The translations under genes were made by a program, and so were the position numbers. A stretch of DNA of 64,000 nucleotides, from contig JAGRGB010000168.1 in assembly GCA_020445745.1 (NCBI GenBank), positions 48,275-112,274 on the forward strand, in the 5' to 3' direction. Positions 37,394 through 47,529 of this stretch are shown piece by piece. Positions within the stretch are counted from its first letter, which is position 1. Every line of letters begins with the position of its first letter. The notes beneath the pieces were generated by a model. It saw only the letters and a list, made by a program, of their open reading frames with translations. It was not told the DNA's origin and did no database searches. Origin of the DNA: Rhodocyclaceae bacterium (GTDB lineage Bacteria > Pseudomonadota > Gammaproteobacteria > Burkholderiales > Rhodocyclaceae).

Positions 37394-38980
37394 CTACGGC
37401 CTCGGCGCCGCCTGCGCGAAGCTGAGTTCGATAAAATCGGCCGGCCTCGTCGTGCACACTTGCACCGTCACGCGCAGGACGCCGTCGAGGATGTCTTGCG
37501 AGCTCATCGTCTCGCCGAGGCCGACCCGCACCGAGAAGGCCTCGCCGGGCGTCGCACCGGCCAGTCCGCCCTGCTTCCAGATGGCGGTGAGGAAACTCTC
37601 GAGCATCGCCCGGATCGAGGCCCAGGTGTTGCGGTCGTTGGGTGCGGGGGCATACGAGGCCAGGGCACGGCGTGTGCTCTCTTCCAGCATGATCATCGTC
37701 CGCCGGGTGTTGATGTAGCGCCAGTCCAGGTTGATGCCGTCCAGCGTGCGCGCGCCCCAGACCAGCGTGCCCGAGCCTTGGAAGGCGCGGATTGCGTTGA
37801 TCGACTTGCCGGTCACCGCGAAGTTGAGGTCTTCCTGCTGCGCATCGGTGAGCTTCACGGCGGGCGCGACGGTGCCGGCAACCGCGACGTTGGCGGGCGC
37901 CTGCCAGACGCCGAGATCGGCATCCACCCTCGCATAGATGCCTGCGAGCGCGGCGGCCGGCGGCAGCAGGTTCACCCGCCTGCGCAGTTCCGCGATCAAC
38001 TGGCCGTAGCAGGGGCTCGCCGTGCGCAAGCTTCGCGCCAGCCCGTCGATCGCCTGACGCATCGCGGCCGCGGCCTGCGCGTCCATGCCGGGCGCGACCT
38101 CGAGTGTCTTGATCTTGTCGACTTCGGCCAGTAGAGCGGGCGAAGTGTCCTCGGCGGCGAGTTCACCCTTGATGCAGGCGATCAGCACGTCCCGGCTCGC
38201 GGCGTCGAGGCAGCGGTGGCTCAGCTCGCCGTCGTCGACGATCGCGGTGTGGAGCCACGGGTAGTAGGCGGCGCCGAAGCCGAGATCGGAATTGCCGATG
38301 CCGGCGCGGAAGGGCTCGATGCAATGCGCCGCTTGCCGGTAGCCCTCGCGCACGTCGAGGATCGCGAAGCGGTTCTTCATCGTCGTGCCGCAGTGTTCGA
38401 GCACGGCTTGCTGCAGGGCGAAGCAATCCTCGGCGCTGGGCAGCAGCACCGCCTCCGGTACGACGACCAGCGTGGCGTCCGGCTGCTGTTCGAGCGCCGT
38501 CAGGCCCCGGGCGAGCGCGGCCTTGTCGATCCGGATGCCGTCATCGTCGCGGTAGTGGCCCACCGAGACGACGCAGCACCGTCCGCCACCGTTCAGGAAG
38601 AACTGCCGCATGCAGGCATGGAGCAGGTAGAAGCCGCGCGTCTGGGTGAGCCGATACGGCGCCTGGTCGAGCAGGAAGGGCGCCGCGTCGCGCTCGGCGA
38701 GGGGCTGGTCGTGGGCCATGCCGGCGGGGGCGGCGTCGGCCGGCTCGAGGCGAAAGCCGAGGCAATCCTCTCCGGGGCCGGCGCCGAAGCAGTCTTGGAA
38801 CGCCGCCAGCGAGTCGATCAGCCACGGTTTGCCGAGCAGCGACTCGCCGCCGACTTCCGCCTTCTGCGTGTACCCGATGAAGGCCGGCAGCGCGGTCTCC
38901 ACGCCGACGACCGCGTCGGGAAAGGCGTTCTCTTCCACGATGTAGACACCGGGGGCCTTCATCGTCGGTGGATTCGTCAT
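37394..38980 (-). CDS. Orphan contractile-tail sheath protein
   Basis: 528 residues from ATG 38980 (CGGAG upstream). The N-terminus MKAPGVYIVEENAFPDAVVG and ALPAFIGYTQKAE matches contractile phage tail/eCIS sheath proteins. The conserved C-terminal sheath domain follows: DGINLDWRYINTRRTMIMLE, NDRNTWASIRAMLESFLTAI, WKQGGLAGATPGEAFSVRVG, then a beta-strand handshake end. Sheaths polymerise around an inner tube and contract to drive it through a membrane. No tube, baseplate, ATPase, spike or other phage gene is in the neighbourhood: downstream is the bkd operon in reverse order of transcription, upstream a metabolic protein. The gene is intact. Confidence 0.9.
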   Translation of the reverse strand: MTNPPTMKAPGVYIVEENAFPDAVVGVETALPAFIGYTQKAEVGGESLLGKPWLIDSLAAFQDCFGAGPGEDCLGFRLEPADAAPAGMAHDQPLAERDAAPFLLDQAPYRLTQTRGFYLLHACMRQFFLNGGGRCCVVSVGHYRDDDGIRIDKAALARGLTALEQQPDATLVVVPEAVLLPSAEDCFALQQAVLEHCGTTMKNRFAILDVREGYRQAAHCIEPFRAGIGNSDLGFGAAYYPWLHTAIVDDGELSHRCLDAASRDVLIACIKGELAAEDTSPALLAEVDKIKTLEVAPGMDAQAAAAMRQAIDGLARSLRTASPCYGQLIAELRRRVNLLPPAAALAGIYARVDADLGVWQAPANVAVAGTVAPAVKLTDAQQEDLNFAVTGKSINAIRAFQGSGTLVWGARTLDGINLDWRYINTRRTMIMLEESTRRALASYAPAPNDRNTWASIRAMLESFLTAIWKQGGLAGATPGEAFSVRVGLGETMSSQDILDGVLRVTVQVCTTRPADFIELSFAQAAPRP

Positions 38981-39142
38981 GTCGGGCACTCCGAAGCGGC
39001 TGGGGAACAGGCGGGAATGACGGTAAAGCATAGCCAGTCTTCTGTCCTGCCGGACTTTCCCTGGCAGCCTCCGGACGGCGCGGTCGCGTCTGCAGAATGC
39101 TCGACGAAGCCCGGAGTGCCGTTGCGGTACGGTTCGCGGATA

Positions 39143-40537
39143 TCAATCGATGAACATGGTCGCGGGCGCCTCGAGGCTCGTGCGCAGGGCCTGGACGAAG
39201 CTGGCGGCGCGCAGGCCGTCCACGATGCGGTGGTCGAACGACGAGGAAAGGTTCATGGTCTGCCGGACGACGATCGCGCCGTCTCGAACCACCGGCTTGT
39301 CGACGATGCGATTGACGCCGACGATCGCGACTTCGGGGTGGTTGATCACCGGCGTCGTGACGATGCCGCCCAGGGCGCCGAGGCTGGTGATGGTGATCGT
39401 GGAGCCGAGCAGTTCCTCGCGCGCGGCCTTGCCGGTGCGCGCCGCTTCGGCCAGGCGCGCCACCTCCGCGGCACAGGACCACAGATCGCGCGCCTCGGCG
39501 TTGCGCACGACCGGGACCATCAGGCCGTTCGGCGTCTGGGTCGCGATGCCGATGTGCGCGGCGCCGAAGCGCGTCAGCGTGCCTGCGTCGTCATCGAAGC
39601 GTGCGTTGATCTCTGGAAACCCGGGCAAGGCGCGGACGATGGCGCGCATCAGGAACGGCAGCATCGTCAGGTAGCCGCGCTCGGAGCGGTACTTCCTGTT
39701 GAGTTGGGCGCGGAGATCCTCGAGCGCGGTGACATCCACCTCCTCGACGTAGGTGAAGTGGGGAATGCGGCGCTTCGATTCCTGCATCTTCTCGGCGATC
39801 TTGCGGCGCAGGCCGATGACCTGGACCACTTCCTCGTCCGTTCGCTGCGCACCGGGCGTGAAGCGCCCGCCGGGCGGAATGTTGAAGGCCAGCGGCGCGG
39901 CGAAGGAGGCGCCGCGCGGCGTGCGGCGGAGGTGTGCCTCGATGTCCGCCTGGGTGACGCGGCCTTCGGGGCCGCTGCCGGGGACTTCGGCGAGATCGAC
40001 CTGGAGCTCGCGGGCGCGGCGGCGCACGGAAGGCGAGGCGCGGACACGGCCGGACATGGCGGCGGACGGGGCTTGCGACGGCGGCACCGCGCGAAGCGCC
40101 GGGGCGACAGGCCGTGGCTGCACGGTGGCCGGCTTCGCACCCGGCCCCGGTGTGACGTCGTCCTTCCGTGCGGGGGGCGCAGCCGCCGCTTCGCGCACCG
40201 GGGCATCGCCGCGTTGCGGCGGCGGGGGCGGCGCCTCGACTGCTCCCCGAACCTCCCGCGAGGCAGCGGGAGTTTCCTCCGCGACGTTCCCCTTCCCTGC
40301 CACCTCCAGCCGGATGATCTCGGTGCCCACCGCGATCACGTCGCCGGGCCTGCCGGCAATCGAAATGACCTTGCCGGCCACGTGCGATGGGATCTCCACA
40401 TTGGCCTTGTCGGTCATGACGTCGGCCAGCGCCTGTTCCTCGGCGACGACATCGCCGGGCGCAACATGCCATTCGACCAGCTCGACCTCGGCGATGCCCT
40501 CGCCGATGTCGGGCATCCTGATGACGTAGATGCCCAT
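39143..40537 (-). CDS. bkdB: Branched-chain 2-oxoacid dehydrogenase E2 (dihydrolipoamide acyltransferase)
   Basis: 464 residues. An N-terminal lipoyl domain (MPDIGEGIAEVELVEWHV, lipoylated Lys in VMTDKANVEIPS) is followed by a Pro/Ala-rich linker, a peripheral subunit-binding domain (ASPSVRRRARELQVDLAEVP, GPEGRVTQADIEAHL) and the catalytic domain with the HxxxDG motif SFDHRIVDG. It transfers the branched acyl group from E1 to CoA. It is the third gene of bkdA1-bkdA2-bkdB with 2-bp gaps. The lipoamide dehydrogenase (E3) is not in the window, so another locus must supply it. Confidence 0.94.
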   Translation of the reverse strand: MGIYVIRMPDIGEGIAEVELVEWHVAPGDVVAEEQALADVMTDKANVEIPSHVAGKVISIAGRPGDVIAVGTEIIRLEVAGKGNVAEETPAASREVRGAVEAPPPPPQRGDAPVREAAAAPPARKDDVTPGPGAKPATVQPRPVAPALRAVPPSQAPSAAMSGRVRASPSVRRRARELQVDLAEVPGSGPEGRVTQADIEAHLRRTPRGASFAAPLAFNIPPGGRFTPGAQRTDEEVVQVIGLRRKIAEKMQESKRRIPHFTYVEEVDVTALEDLRAQLNRKYRSERGYLTMLPFLMRAIVRALPGFPEINARFDDDAGTLTRFGAAHIGIATQTPNGLMVPVVRNAEARDLWSCAAEVARLAEAARTGKAAREELLGSTITITSLGALGGIVTTPVINHPEVAIVGVNRIVDKPVVRDGAIVVRQTMNLSSSFDHRIVDGLRAASFVQALRTSLEAPATMFID

Positions 40538-40539
40538 CG

Positions 40540-41556
<1,017 letters not shown>

Positions 41557-41558
41557 GA

Positions 41559-42869
<1,311 letters not shown>

Positions 42870-43005
42870 TCACCCAGGCTTCGGCTGTGCAAACTCGGCG
42901 ATGCGATGACACGCCCACTCGACTCTCCCGCCCTAGGTCCGGGACGAGCTCGTGCTTCGATCCGCGAAAGACGATCGGGCGAGCACCGACCGGCAGACGT
43001 GTCGG

Positions 43006-43581
43006 CTACCTTCCGACCAGCCTGAAGTCGAAGCGGATCGACAGCTGGTTGGCGGCGGCGCGCACGGCCTCGATGTTCAGGGCCTGGACGTCGGCCTGGA
43101 TCTGGCTGTTCGTGCCCTGCAGCATCGCGCGCACCGACTGCAGGACATCCAGCCTGAAGACGGTGGGCAGCGAGGGCACCAGGCCGGAGTTCAGCAACAG
43201 GCGGGCGTCGGGATCGCCGACGTCGTCGAGGCGGATGTCGTCGAGACGCACGACGCTGCCCTGGGCGCTGGGCGCGCCCGAGACCACGGTCCACGACGCC
43301 AGCCCGACCCCGAAGCATTCGTTGCCGACGACGGCCCCGAAGCGGCCGCTGAGGCGCGAACGTATCACGACGCGGCCGCCGTCGAGCGTGGTCGTGGGGT
43401 TCTCCAGATAGGCACTGCAGACCCCCTTTTGCAGGTAATAGCGGCCGTTGTCCTTGAAGAGTCCCTCGATCACGAGTTTCTGGACGGCACTTTGCTCCAG
43501 GACGATTTCCGCACCCAGCGCGTGACCGCCGACGCCGCTCAGCACGGCGGTCGCAGCCAACACCCATCGCCGAAGTTTCAT
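43006..43581 (-). CDS. Exported protein of unknown function
   Basis: 191 residues from ATG 43581 with a strong GGAGGAGGGG site. A Sec signal peptide (RRWVLAATAVLSGVGGHALG) is followed by a domain built of beta-strands and a terminal helix: IVLEQSAVQKLVIEGLFKDN, YLQKGVCSAYLENPTTTLDG, VRLDDIRLDDVGDPDARLLL, then VLQSVRAMLQGTNSQIQADV. The pattern recalls lipid- or hydrophobe-binding periplasmic proteins of the DUF1439 kind, but I would not assign it. Two Cys may pair. Monocistronic. Confidence 0.75.
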   Translation of the reverse strand: MKLRRWVLAATAVLSGVGGHALGAEIVLEQSAVQKLVIEGLFKDNGRYYLQKGVCSAYLENPTTTLDGGRVVIRSRLSGRFGAVVGNECFGVGLASWTVVSGAPSAQGSVVRLDDIRLDDVGDPDARLLLNSGLVPSLPTVFRLDVLQSVRAMLQGTNSQIQADVQALNIEAVRAAANQLSIRFDFRLVGR

Positions 43582-44077
43582 TTCCCCTCCTCCGAACACA
43601 AGCAGTTGGAAGCCGCGCCAGTGGCGGCGTTGCCACCGGACGCGGTCCTGCAACCCCCACGGGTGGCGCCCTCGCGGTCCGGCTCGAGCGGCCGGCCAGG
43701 GTGCCGGCCGGGCATCCATCGATCTGCATCGCCGAGTATACGGCGGCATCGGAACGCACAGCGCCGATCTGCCCGGCGCTCCACCGGCGACCCGGTCGCG
43801 CCGATGCAAGCCCCCGGTGGCCCACCCGCCTGCTCAACGGTGCCGCGCGGGGCGCGCAGCGGTCTCATGTCTTTCGTTGCCCGGTTCACCAAGCGGGGCC
43901 GATAGCGCGGTTCCCCGGCGTATCGGTTACCGACCGGCTTCCGGCAAGACCGGGGCGCACGCCGGATTCGGCAAGACACGGCTGCGCCAAGGTCGATACT
44001 CTCACGGCAAGCATCGCAGGGCACCGCCAACCGAACCCGAGCGAGACGTACTCGGCCTCGCTGCCAGCGCGGACGCG
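43582..44077. other. Intergenic, no gene seen
   Basis: About 500 bp between two minus-strand genes. Only shadow-like frames; no repeat, RNA or operator recognised. It should carry the promoter of the exported protein gene. Confidence 0.45.
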
Positions 44078-45085
44078 TCACTGGGGGGCGAGCAAGGCGA
44101 AGCGATCCGCCACCGACCCGTCGATCGCCTTGAAGTAGCAGTCGGCGCGCTCCGCCCGACCGCCGGGGTTGAAGGTGCAGAAGAGCGCACCGGGCCGCGC
44201 TCCCTGGCTGGAAGTGTAGGCCGCAGCCCACCAGTCGCCGCCACGCAACTGAGGGCGGACGCTGTGGCCGCCCAGGCCGACGACGAAGGCGACCGTCCTG
44301 CCCGGGCCGATCCGCGCTTCTCCGCCAGACGGCAGGAACTCCGGCTGTTCGTCGAACTTCGTGATCACATGGGTGCGCGAATAGGAGTGCTCGTGGGCGG
44401 TGACAATGATCGCGCCGCCCTTTCGACATGCTTCGTACACCTCCCAGCCGGCCTCGTTCGACTTCTCGCCGAGCTGCATGGCCGCCTGGTTGAAGTGCCA
44501 CGAGCAGATCCGCCAGCGGGACGGCGAGCGGGCGAGCGCGGCGCTCATGAAGGCTGCATGTTCCGGGCCACTCTGGCCGGCCAGGACGCCGACCGCCGAG
44601 TTGATGAAGAACAGCCCGTCGAGCACGCACGCCGCCCTGACCCCGATGACACCCTCGCAAGTCGCCCGGCCCGACCCTCGCGCGCGGGCAGCCAGCAATT
44701 GTTGGTAGCTCCGCCATTCGCGGGCGTCATGATTGCCGAGGGACGCAAAGAAGGGGAAATCGGGCCCGAGGATCGCGCTGACCATGTCGTCGAATTTCTC
44801 GGGTCCACCCCGATAGCCGAGGTCTCCTTGCGAAAGCACGAGCCCGGCACCTTCGGCCTTTACCAGGCGGAGAACCGCTTCGCCGGCACCGCCCACCCCT
44901 TGATCGCCGATGAAGGCGACCTTGAGGTCGCGCCGCGTCTCCAGAGGATGTGAACTCGCCAAGGCCGCGAAATGCACCGGCGGCAAGGTCTCCACCTTGA
45001 CGCGTGGTCCGCAGGCCATGGCACCTGCGGCGAGCAGCGCGATGGCGAGCCAGCCCCCGAGCGTGCGTGGGGGTCGTGTGGTCAC
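44078..45085 (-). CDS. Lipoprotein metallophosphoesterase (calcineurin/purple-acid-phosphatase-like)
   Basis: 335 residues from GTG 45085, which overlaps the stop of the upstream MFS gene (GTGA) and has GGAG about 8 bases upstream. The signal ends in a lipobox (LLAAGAMAC), so it is probably membrane-anchored outside the cytoplasm. Metal-binding motifs appear in order: FIGDQGVGG, LSQGDLGY, ASLGNHDAREW, SWHFNQ and VTAHEHSYSR, as in purple acid phosphatases. The substrate is unknown. Its position behind a truncated transporter gene means its expression may now depend on a displaced promoter. Confidence 0.85.
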   Translation of the reverse strand: MTTRPPRTLGGWLAIALLAAGAMACGPRVKVETLPPVHFAALASSHPLETRRDLKVAFIGDQGVGGAGEAVLRLVKAEGAGLVLSQGDLGYRGGPEKFDDMVSAILGPDFPFFASLGNHDAREWRSYQQLLAARARGSGRATCEGVIGVRAACVLDGLFFINSAVGVLAGQSGPEHAAFMSAALARSPSRWRICSWHFNQAAMQLGEKSNEAGWEVYEACRKGGAIIVTAHEHSYSRTHVITKFDEQPEFLPSGGEARIGPGRTVAFVVGLGGHSVRPQLRGGDWWAAAYTSSQGARPGALFCTFNPGGRAERADCYFKAIDGSVADRFALLAPQ

Positions 45086-46026
45086 CTGTGGTCTCCGGTT
45101 GCCAGGGTCTGCGCGGTGAGCCCGGCGAGGGCGAAAAGACAGAACATTGCTCCTGCAAGGAATGTATGTGCGGCCCCGAAATGGTCCCACAACAGGCCCG
45201 CGAGCAGACTCGCCGGCAACATCGCGATACCGCTGACCCGGTTGAAGAAGCCGTAAGCGGTGCCGCGCAGATCCGCCGGCGCCGCATGCGCGATCATGCT
45301 CGCCTGCAGGCCCTGGGTCATGCCCATGTGGATGCCCCACAGGGCCACGCCGGCGAGCAGCACGCGCCACTGCTCGCCCGCCGCCAACACGAGGTCGGCA
45401 GCGATCAGGACCGCCAGGCCGAGTACCAGCAGCTCGCCGTGGGAGATGCGATCCGAGAGCACGCCGAACGGATAGGCCGAGGCAGCGTAGACCACATTCG
45501 TCGCCACCATCACCAGCGGCACCAGCGCCATCGGCACGCCGGCCTGACCCGCGCGCAGGACCAGAAACGCTTCGCTGAAGCGCGCCAGCGTGATCACCGC
45601 ACCGACGCCTACCACCCCCCAGTACGGGGCTCCGAGACGCTTCAGACTTGCGCGCGACACCGGATTCGTGCGCGTGCGGCCCGTCTCGCGCCGCGGCTCC
45701 CGCACCGCCAGGGCGAGCACCGCGACGGCCAGCAGCCCCGGTATCGCAGCCACCCAGAACACGGCCCGAAAGTCGTCCGCCCACTGCAGCATCAAGCCGA
45801 CGGCGAACAGGGGCCCGAGAAATGCGCCGACCGTGTCGAGCGACTGGCGCAGGCCGAACGCGGCGCCACGCAGGGCCGGGGGGGTGATGTCGGCCACCAG
45901 GGCATCGCGCGGCGCACCCCGGATTCCCTTGCCGACACGGTCCAGCAGGCGGCGATCGGCGAGGTAATTGTGGGCGGCGTGCAAGTGCTGCGGGTTCAAT
46001 GCCGTATGGAGACGATCGGTCGTCAC
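45082..46026 (-). pseudogene. 5'-truncated MFS transporter
   Basis: The C-terminal two-thirds of an MFS protein are intact: the loop motif DRVGKGIRGAPRDALVADIT, then helices 5-12 (ALRGAAFGLRQSLDTVGAFL, GPLFAVGLMLQ, AYPFGVLSDRISHGELLVLG, TAYGFFNRVSGIAMLPASLL). DRVGKGIRGAPRD normally follows helix 4, yet here only about 30 unrelated residues precede it, so helices 1-4 (about 100 residues) are missing. The homology ends near 45950, at the edge of a region of repeats and IS debris. An ATG at 46026 keeps the frame open. A functional transporter is unlikely. Confidence 0.82.
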
Positions 46027-46085
46027 GGCCGGCCGACGGCATCCGGTAGAGTAGAGATGTGGCGCGGTAGCGATAGGCTCGGTTT

Positions 46086-46272
46086 ACCTGTTACCCGCCC
46101 CTTTCGTCTGGCGGTGCATGAGTAACCTCGCCGTAACCCCGTTTCCACATCCCCCTCATCGGTAGGGTCGAGGACTGGCGCGCCGGATTAGGTCGAAGTT
46201 GGTGTTCCCTGTTGCTCGCCCTTTCGTCTGCGAGTGTCACATGATCTCGACCCTGCCACGTTTCCAGCCCCC
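46086..46272. repeat. Imperfect direct repeat pair of about 67 bp
   Basis: 46086-46155 and 46205-46272 share CCTGTT, CTTTCGTCTG, CATGA and CGTTTCCA(C/G) in the same order and spacing, with indels. The pair lies directly upstream of the truncated MFS gene and next to a PEP-CTERM relic. It may be the end of a mobile element or intron remnant; identity not established. Confidence 0.6.
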
Positions 46273-46699
46273 GCCGCGTCAAACGCAGCATGCGGTTTTC
46301 CCCGCACTACGCTTTCCTGTTTGCTTCGTGCCAGATGGGCGCGTCGACACGAACGGGAAATTGACGGAAGTTCTTCGCGGCCGCCCCATACAATTCCTTG
46401 CGCGCCTGAGTACGGTCCCAGAGCCATCCTCGCTCGCGCTGAGCATCCTCGCGGTGGTAGTCTTGACCACCACTTGGCGGCGACGGCGCGTGAATCCCGA
46501 GATTCTTCGCGCACGATTCGCCGCACCACGGTCGTTACGTTCCCGGTCATGCGTTTTGGAAGCCGTGTCTTCGCGACTCGCGGTTCCCGCCGTCCCGCTG
46601 TCGCCAGACCGTCGCGTGTCTCTCCGTCCATGCCCGCGCAGGCACATCTTCGGCCATACCAGGCCGTTTCCCGAGGGCGCTGCCGGATGCCGGGCATGA
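46199..46699 (+). pseudogene. Relic of a PEP-CTERM exported protein
   Basis: A 166-codon open frame contains a near-canonical PEP-CTERM sorting tail at 46415-46493: VPEPSSLALSILAVVVLTTT followed by WRRRR. In genuine proteins the sequence ends within a few residues of the Arg cluster. Here the frame runs on another 65 codons without features, and only about 20 protein-like residues precede the signal (DGRVDTNGKLTEVLRGRPIQ). The body of the gene has therefore been lost. PEP-CTERM proteins are processed by exosortase in organisms with exopolysaccharide export; no exosortase lies in the window. Confidence 0.6.
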
Positions 46700-46801
46700 C
46701 GGGTTGCCCAGGGTCTGTGGACAGATGTTGCGCTTACCGAAGCGTAGGGCTGTTCACAGCGAGCGCCTTCTGCTTGCATCCTGACACTTGCTGAGCCAGA
46801 C

Positions 46802-47446
46802 ATGGGGAGGGTTTGGCTGCGCGACGACCCTTGGGCACGCATCTCGCCTATGCAGCCCGGCAAGGCAGGCGATCGTGGCCGTCGGGGGCCCGACGATCCG
46901 CTGATTGTCGAAGTGGTGCAGTGGATGGCACGCACAGGTAGCCCGTGGCACGACCTGCAGGCGGAGTGTGGCGCCTGAGGCAGCGCCTTTCTCCGCTTCG
47001 TTCGACGGTCGGGCGCGGGCGCTCGCGCGGGGGCGTGAGTACCGCGATCCACGCCATCGTTGAAGCCCTTGGGCAACTGTCGCGCGTCCGTCAGACTTCA
47101 GGCCAGGCCGGCGATGTGCCGCGCCCAGCGGAATCACTCGATCGATTGCCCGTGCAGGCCGTGCTGGCCGTGCTGGCCAACACCGACCACGACGCCGCCG
47201 TTCCGATCGAGCCATTGCAGCGCCACGGCGTCAAGACCGTCACGCCCTCGCATCCGACGCGAAAGTCCCTGCGCGGGCTCGATCGCGACCACTACAATAG
47301 GCGCGATCTCAGCGACCGATTGTTCGCACTTTCGGCGCATTGCCACCCGTTACGCCAAGCTTGCCTCATGCGTCGCTTCATTCTTCGCGCTATGCGCAAG
47401 CGTCATCTGGACAAATCTGGATGGCTCGATTATCCAAGAACCCTGA
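46802..47446 (+). mobile_element. Decayed IS5-family transposase
   Basis: Three frames together give an IS5-type transposase. The first is 46802-46978: DDPWARISPMQPGKAGDRGR, VEVVQWMARTGSPWHDLQAE, then a TGA. The second gives SRGGVSTAIHAIVEALGQLS, RVRQTSGQAGD and IEPLQRHGVKTVTP with DRDHYN. The third gives FRRIATRYAKLASCVASFFA and VIWTN, ending at 47446. About 60 residues of the middle, including the first catalytic Asp region, are missing. Terminal inverted repeats could not be identified. Non-functional. Confidence 0.8.
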
Positions 47447-47529
47447 GCGCGGCAAACGAGCCACCCCGCCACGTCAATTGCAGGCGGCGACCGGACGGAC
47501 CACGACGAGTCGATTGCAGCAGTATTCGT

